64,000 bases of DNA from CAYUYM01 sp964449305. GTDB lineage: Bacteria; Bacteroidota; Ignavibacteria; SZUA-365; CAYQST01. The position numbers and the translations under genes were made by a program. Below the pieces are notes generated by a model, which saw only the letters and a list, made by a program, of their open reading frames with translations, was not told where the DNA came from and did not search any database. The stretch's first letter is position 1. Every line of letters begins with the position of its first letter. The DNA lies in the NCBI GenBank assembly GCA_964449305.1, contig CAYUYM010000001.1, positions 1-64,000 on the forward strand. The letters are read 5' to 3'. Positions 63,784 through 64,000 of this stretch are shown one piece after another.

Positions 63784-64000
63784 TGGCCGGAAAGCTCTGC
63801 CCCAAGATCATCTTCGAAGGCACACGCCTGACGCACAAGACCGACCTCGCCTTCGCCTGCAACGAGCATCCGCGCATCGTGGGCCCGCGGCGCTATCGCT
63901 ACCATTCACCGCTCATCTCGGGCGAGTGGTGCGCCTTCACCAACGTGCCATGGGGCCGGGGGCTCATCAACTTCCGGAGGGAGGAGGAGGCCCGTGCGAT
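63783..64000 (+). CDS. Unidentified protein after nuoF (3' end outside window)
   Basis: The ATG at 63783 overlaps the nuoF stop by one base. The visible about 72 codons start MAGKLCPKIIFEGTRLTHKT and include FACNEHPRIVG and GEWCAFTNVPWGRGL. The classical NuoG N-terminus with its 2Fe-2S Cys pattern is not seen. It could be an accessory gene between nuoF and nuoG or an unusual NuoG start; the rest is outside the window. Confidence 0.6.
   Translation, partial: MAGKLCPKIIFEGTRLTHKTDLAFACNEHPRIVGPRRYRYHSPLISGEWCAFTNVPWGRGLINFRREEEARA

Noticed and set aside
63783..64000. Annotation as nuoG
   Set aside because: The position fits, but the N-terminal Cys pattern expected of NuoG is missing in the visible codons.

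Overview
The window is GC-rich, densely coded DNA from a Gram-negative bacterium. Several secreted proteins end in type IX secretion (T9SS) type A sorting domains. Many genes are preceded by the Bacteroidota-type promoter pattern TTG-N19/20-TAnnTT(TG), although good Shine-Dalgarno sequences are also present. Together these point to the Bacteroidota/Chlorobiota (FCB) group, perhaps an Ignavibacteria- or Kapabacteria-like lineage; the exact lineage is inference. No tRNA, rRNA, CRISPR array or insertion sequence was seen.

Left part (1-7513): the 3' part of a multi-PAS hybrid histidine kinase, a DinB-like protein, an MFS transporter and an unrecognised exported protein.

Centre-left (7503-25516, all minus strand): thirteen co-directional genes, several overlapping by 4 bp. 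Read from the promoter near 25600 they encode two chemoreceptors, CheW, CheR-TPR, a second CheW with a Cys/His-rich N-terminus, a hybrid CheA-REC, CheB, a REC-PP2C phosphatase, a STAS fusion protein, an ABC permease fused to two substrate-binding domains, an ABC ATPase, an RsbW-like kinase and an RsbV-like STAS protein. The order matches the Pseudomonas Wsp chemosensory operon (wspA-B-C-D-E-F-R). The difference is that the diguanylate cyclase output (WspR) is replaced by a PP2C phosphatase with a WspR-like receiver, followed by STAS/kinase partner-switch genes and an ABC importer. This hybrid circuit is the most unusual content of the window.

Middle (25772-40788): an ECF sigma/zinc anti-sigma pair with a DUF302 protein, a 57-aa DUF6132-like protein and thioredoxin; a YgjP-like metallopeptidase; a 1638-aa VWA protein with eight repeats, a cohesin-like domain and a T9SS tail; then thymidine phosphorylase, a sugar epimerase, a type-5 uracil-DNA glycosylase, a lipoprotein-flippase pair, a CrtW-type carotenoid ketolase, an outer-membrane barrel and an esterase.

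Right part (41062-64000): lipoamide dehydrogenase and BtpA; an OmpA-family protein; a frameshifted FG-GAP/UnbV T9SS protein; nadA and glmS; three secreted proteins with dockerin-like modules and T9SS tails; pterin carbinolamine dehydratase, pyrE and acyl-CoA synthetase; and the start of a respiratory complex I operon (nuoABCDEF plus an unidentified partial gene) running off the right edge.

Two themes recur. One is a chemosensory pathway rewired to a partner-switching output. The other is a cell-surface set in which dockerin-like secreted proteins and a cohesin-like surface protein occur together.
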